From an uncultured Erysipelotrichaceae bacterium (lineage in GTDB: Bacteria; Bacillota_I; Bacilli_A; Erysipelotrichales; Erysipelotrichaceae), in contig CADCPE010000241.1 in assembly GCA_902803275.1 (NCBI GenBank), positions 1 through 6,257 of the forward strand: a stretch of DNA of 6,257 bases, given 5' to 3'. A program made the position numbers and the translations under genes. Under the pieces are notes generated by a model, which was not told the DNA's origin, did no database searches, and saw only the letters and a list, made by a program, of their open reading frames with translations. This document shows, one piece after another, positions 6,092 through 6,257 of this stretch (position 1 is its first letter; every line of letters starts with the position of its first letter).

Positions 6092-6132
6092 ATTTTAACT
6101 TAATATTGTGAAAATTTTTCTTTTATTGTAAA
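6092..6132 (-). promoter_or_regulatory. Candidate promoter(s) for the HAD phosphatase gene
   Basis: On the minus strand TTTACA (6132-6127) is followed after 18 bases by CAATAT (6108-6103), giving a start near 6096. Separately TAAAAT (6097-6092) lies six bases from the ATG and could give a leaderless message, though without a good -35. The spacer is so AT-rich that neither is certain. Confidence 0.3.
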
Positions 6133-6154
6133 ATTTTTAATGGGAAATTATACC
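6126..6154 (+). promoter_or_regulatory. Candidate promoter for rny
   Basis: TTGTAA (6126-6131) and TATACC (6149-6154) are separated by 17 bases. The -10 lies within an interrupted inverted repeat, TGGG (6141-6144) and CCCA (6153-6156). Its first bases overlap, on the other strand, the TTTACA proposed for the HAD gene. The expected leader of about 20 nt contains GGAGGT at 6171-6176. Confidence 0.35.
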
Positions 6155-6182
6155 CAATAATATTTTTAATGGAGGTATTCAT

Positions 6183-6257
6183 ATGAGATTTGATGTACTT
6201 TCCATTATTATCGGATTAGTTGTGGGCGTTGCTGCAGTATTTCTTTTCAACAGTGCA
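6183..6257 (+). CDS. rny: Probable ribonuclease Y, N-terminal membrane anchor only (cut by window edge)
   Basis: Only 25 codons are visible: a short polar start (MRFD) and a hydrophobic stretch (residues 5-22, VLSIIIGLVVGVAAVFLF) that reads as a single membrane helix. The start is clear, with GGAGGT (6171-6176) six bases upstream. RNase Y, the endoribonuclease that initiates mRNA decay in many Firmicutes, begins with such an N-terminal helix before a long coiled coil, KH and HD domains, and its gene commonly lies just downstream of recA. The identification therefore rests on position plus a membrane anchor; no catalytic motif is in view. Any other small membrane or anchored protein remains possible. 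Confidence 0.6.
   Translation, partial: MRFDVLSIIIGLVVGVAAVFLFNSA

Noticed and set aside
6141..6156. Inverted repeat TGGG-N8-CCCA considered as an operator or riboswitch stem before rny
   Set aside because: Only 4 bp per arm in AT-rich sequence. It is compatible with chance, so it is noted under the promoter rather than called separately.
1..6257. Mobile elements, CRISPR arrays, tRNA genes, attachment sites, toxin-antitoxin or defence genes
   Set aside because: No direct-repeat array, terminal inverted repeats, transposase or integrase motifs, or tRNA-like cloverleaf was seen. The window is almost fully occupied by core genes.

Overview
The window looks like a conserved chromosomal core region from a low-to-moderate GC Firmicute. 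The gene families are those of Bacillus-type housekeeping loci (recU-ponA, gpsB, rnpB, pgsA-recA-rny). The RNase P RNA is of the Bacillus-like type B, and most genes have AGGAGG-type ribosome binding sites. Genes are of intermediate GC while intergenic spacers are very AT-rich. An Erysipelotrichia-like bacterium is my best guess; this is an inference from overall flavour and was not tested by any search.

Layout, left to right. On the minus strand lie the C-terminally truncated class A penicillin-binding protein gene ponA (1-2201) and, upstream of it, recU (2198-2761). The two overlap by an ATGA stop/start, so they form a translationally coupled pair. A 103-bp AT-rich divergent promoter region separates them from gpsB (2865-3179, plus strand). 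The RNase P RNA gene rnpB (about 3172-3510) follows directly and begins inside the last codons of gpsB, ending in a tetraloop terminator. Then come pgsA (3609-4202) and recA (4249-5277), co-directional. recA converges on a Cof-type HAD phosphatase gene (5285-6085, minus), and both stop codons lie within one bidirectional terminator hairpin. After a 97-bp AT-rich spacer the first 25 codons of a membrane-anchored protein, most likely RNase Y (rny), run off the right edge.

Functionally the region combines cell-wall synthesis and its division-linked adaptor (PBP1 and GpsB), homologous recombination (RecU Holliday resolvase and RecA), phospholipid synthesis (PgsA), and RNA processing or decay (RNase P RNA and probable RNase Y). 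No mobile element, CRISPR array, phage gene, defence system or novel multi-gene system is visible. The points worth a second look are regulatory and architectural: the gpsB/rnpB overlap, the two stop codons within one terminator, two genes (pgsA and the HAD gene) without ribosome binding sites whose -10-like boxes sit six bases before the ATG, overlapping divergent promoters, and a Q-to-M variant in the PBP glycosyltransferase motif.
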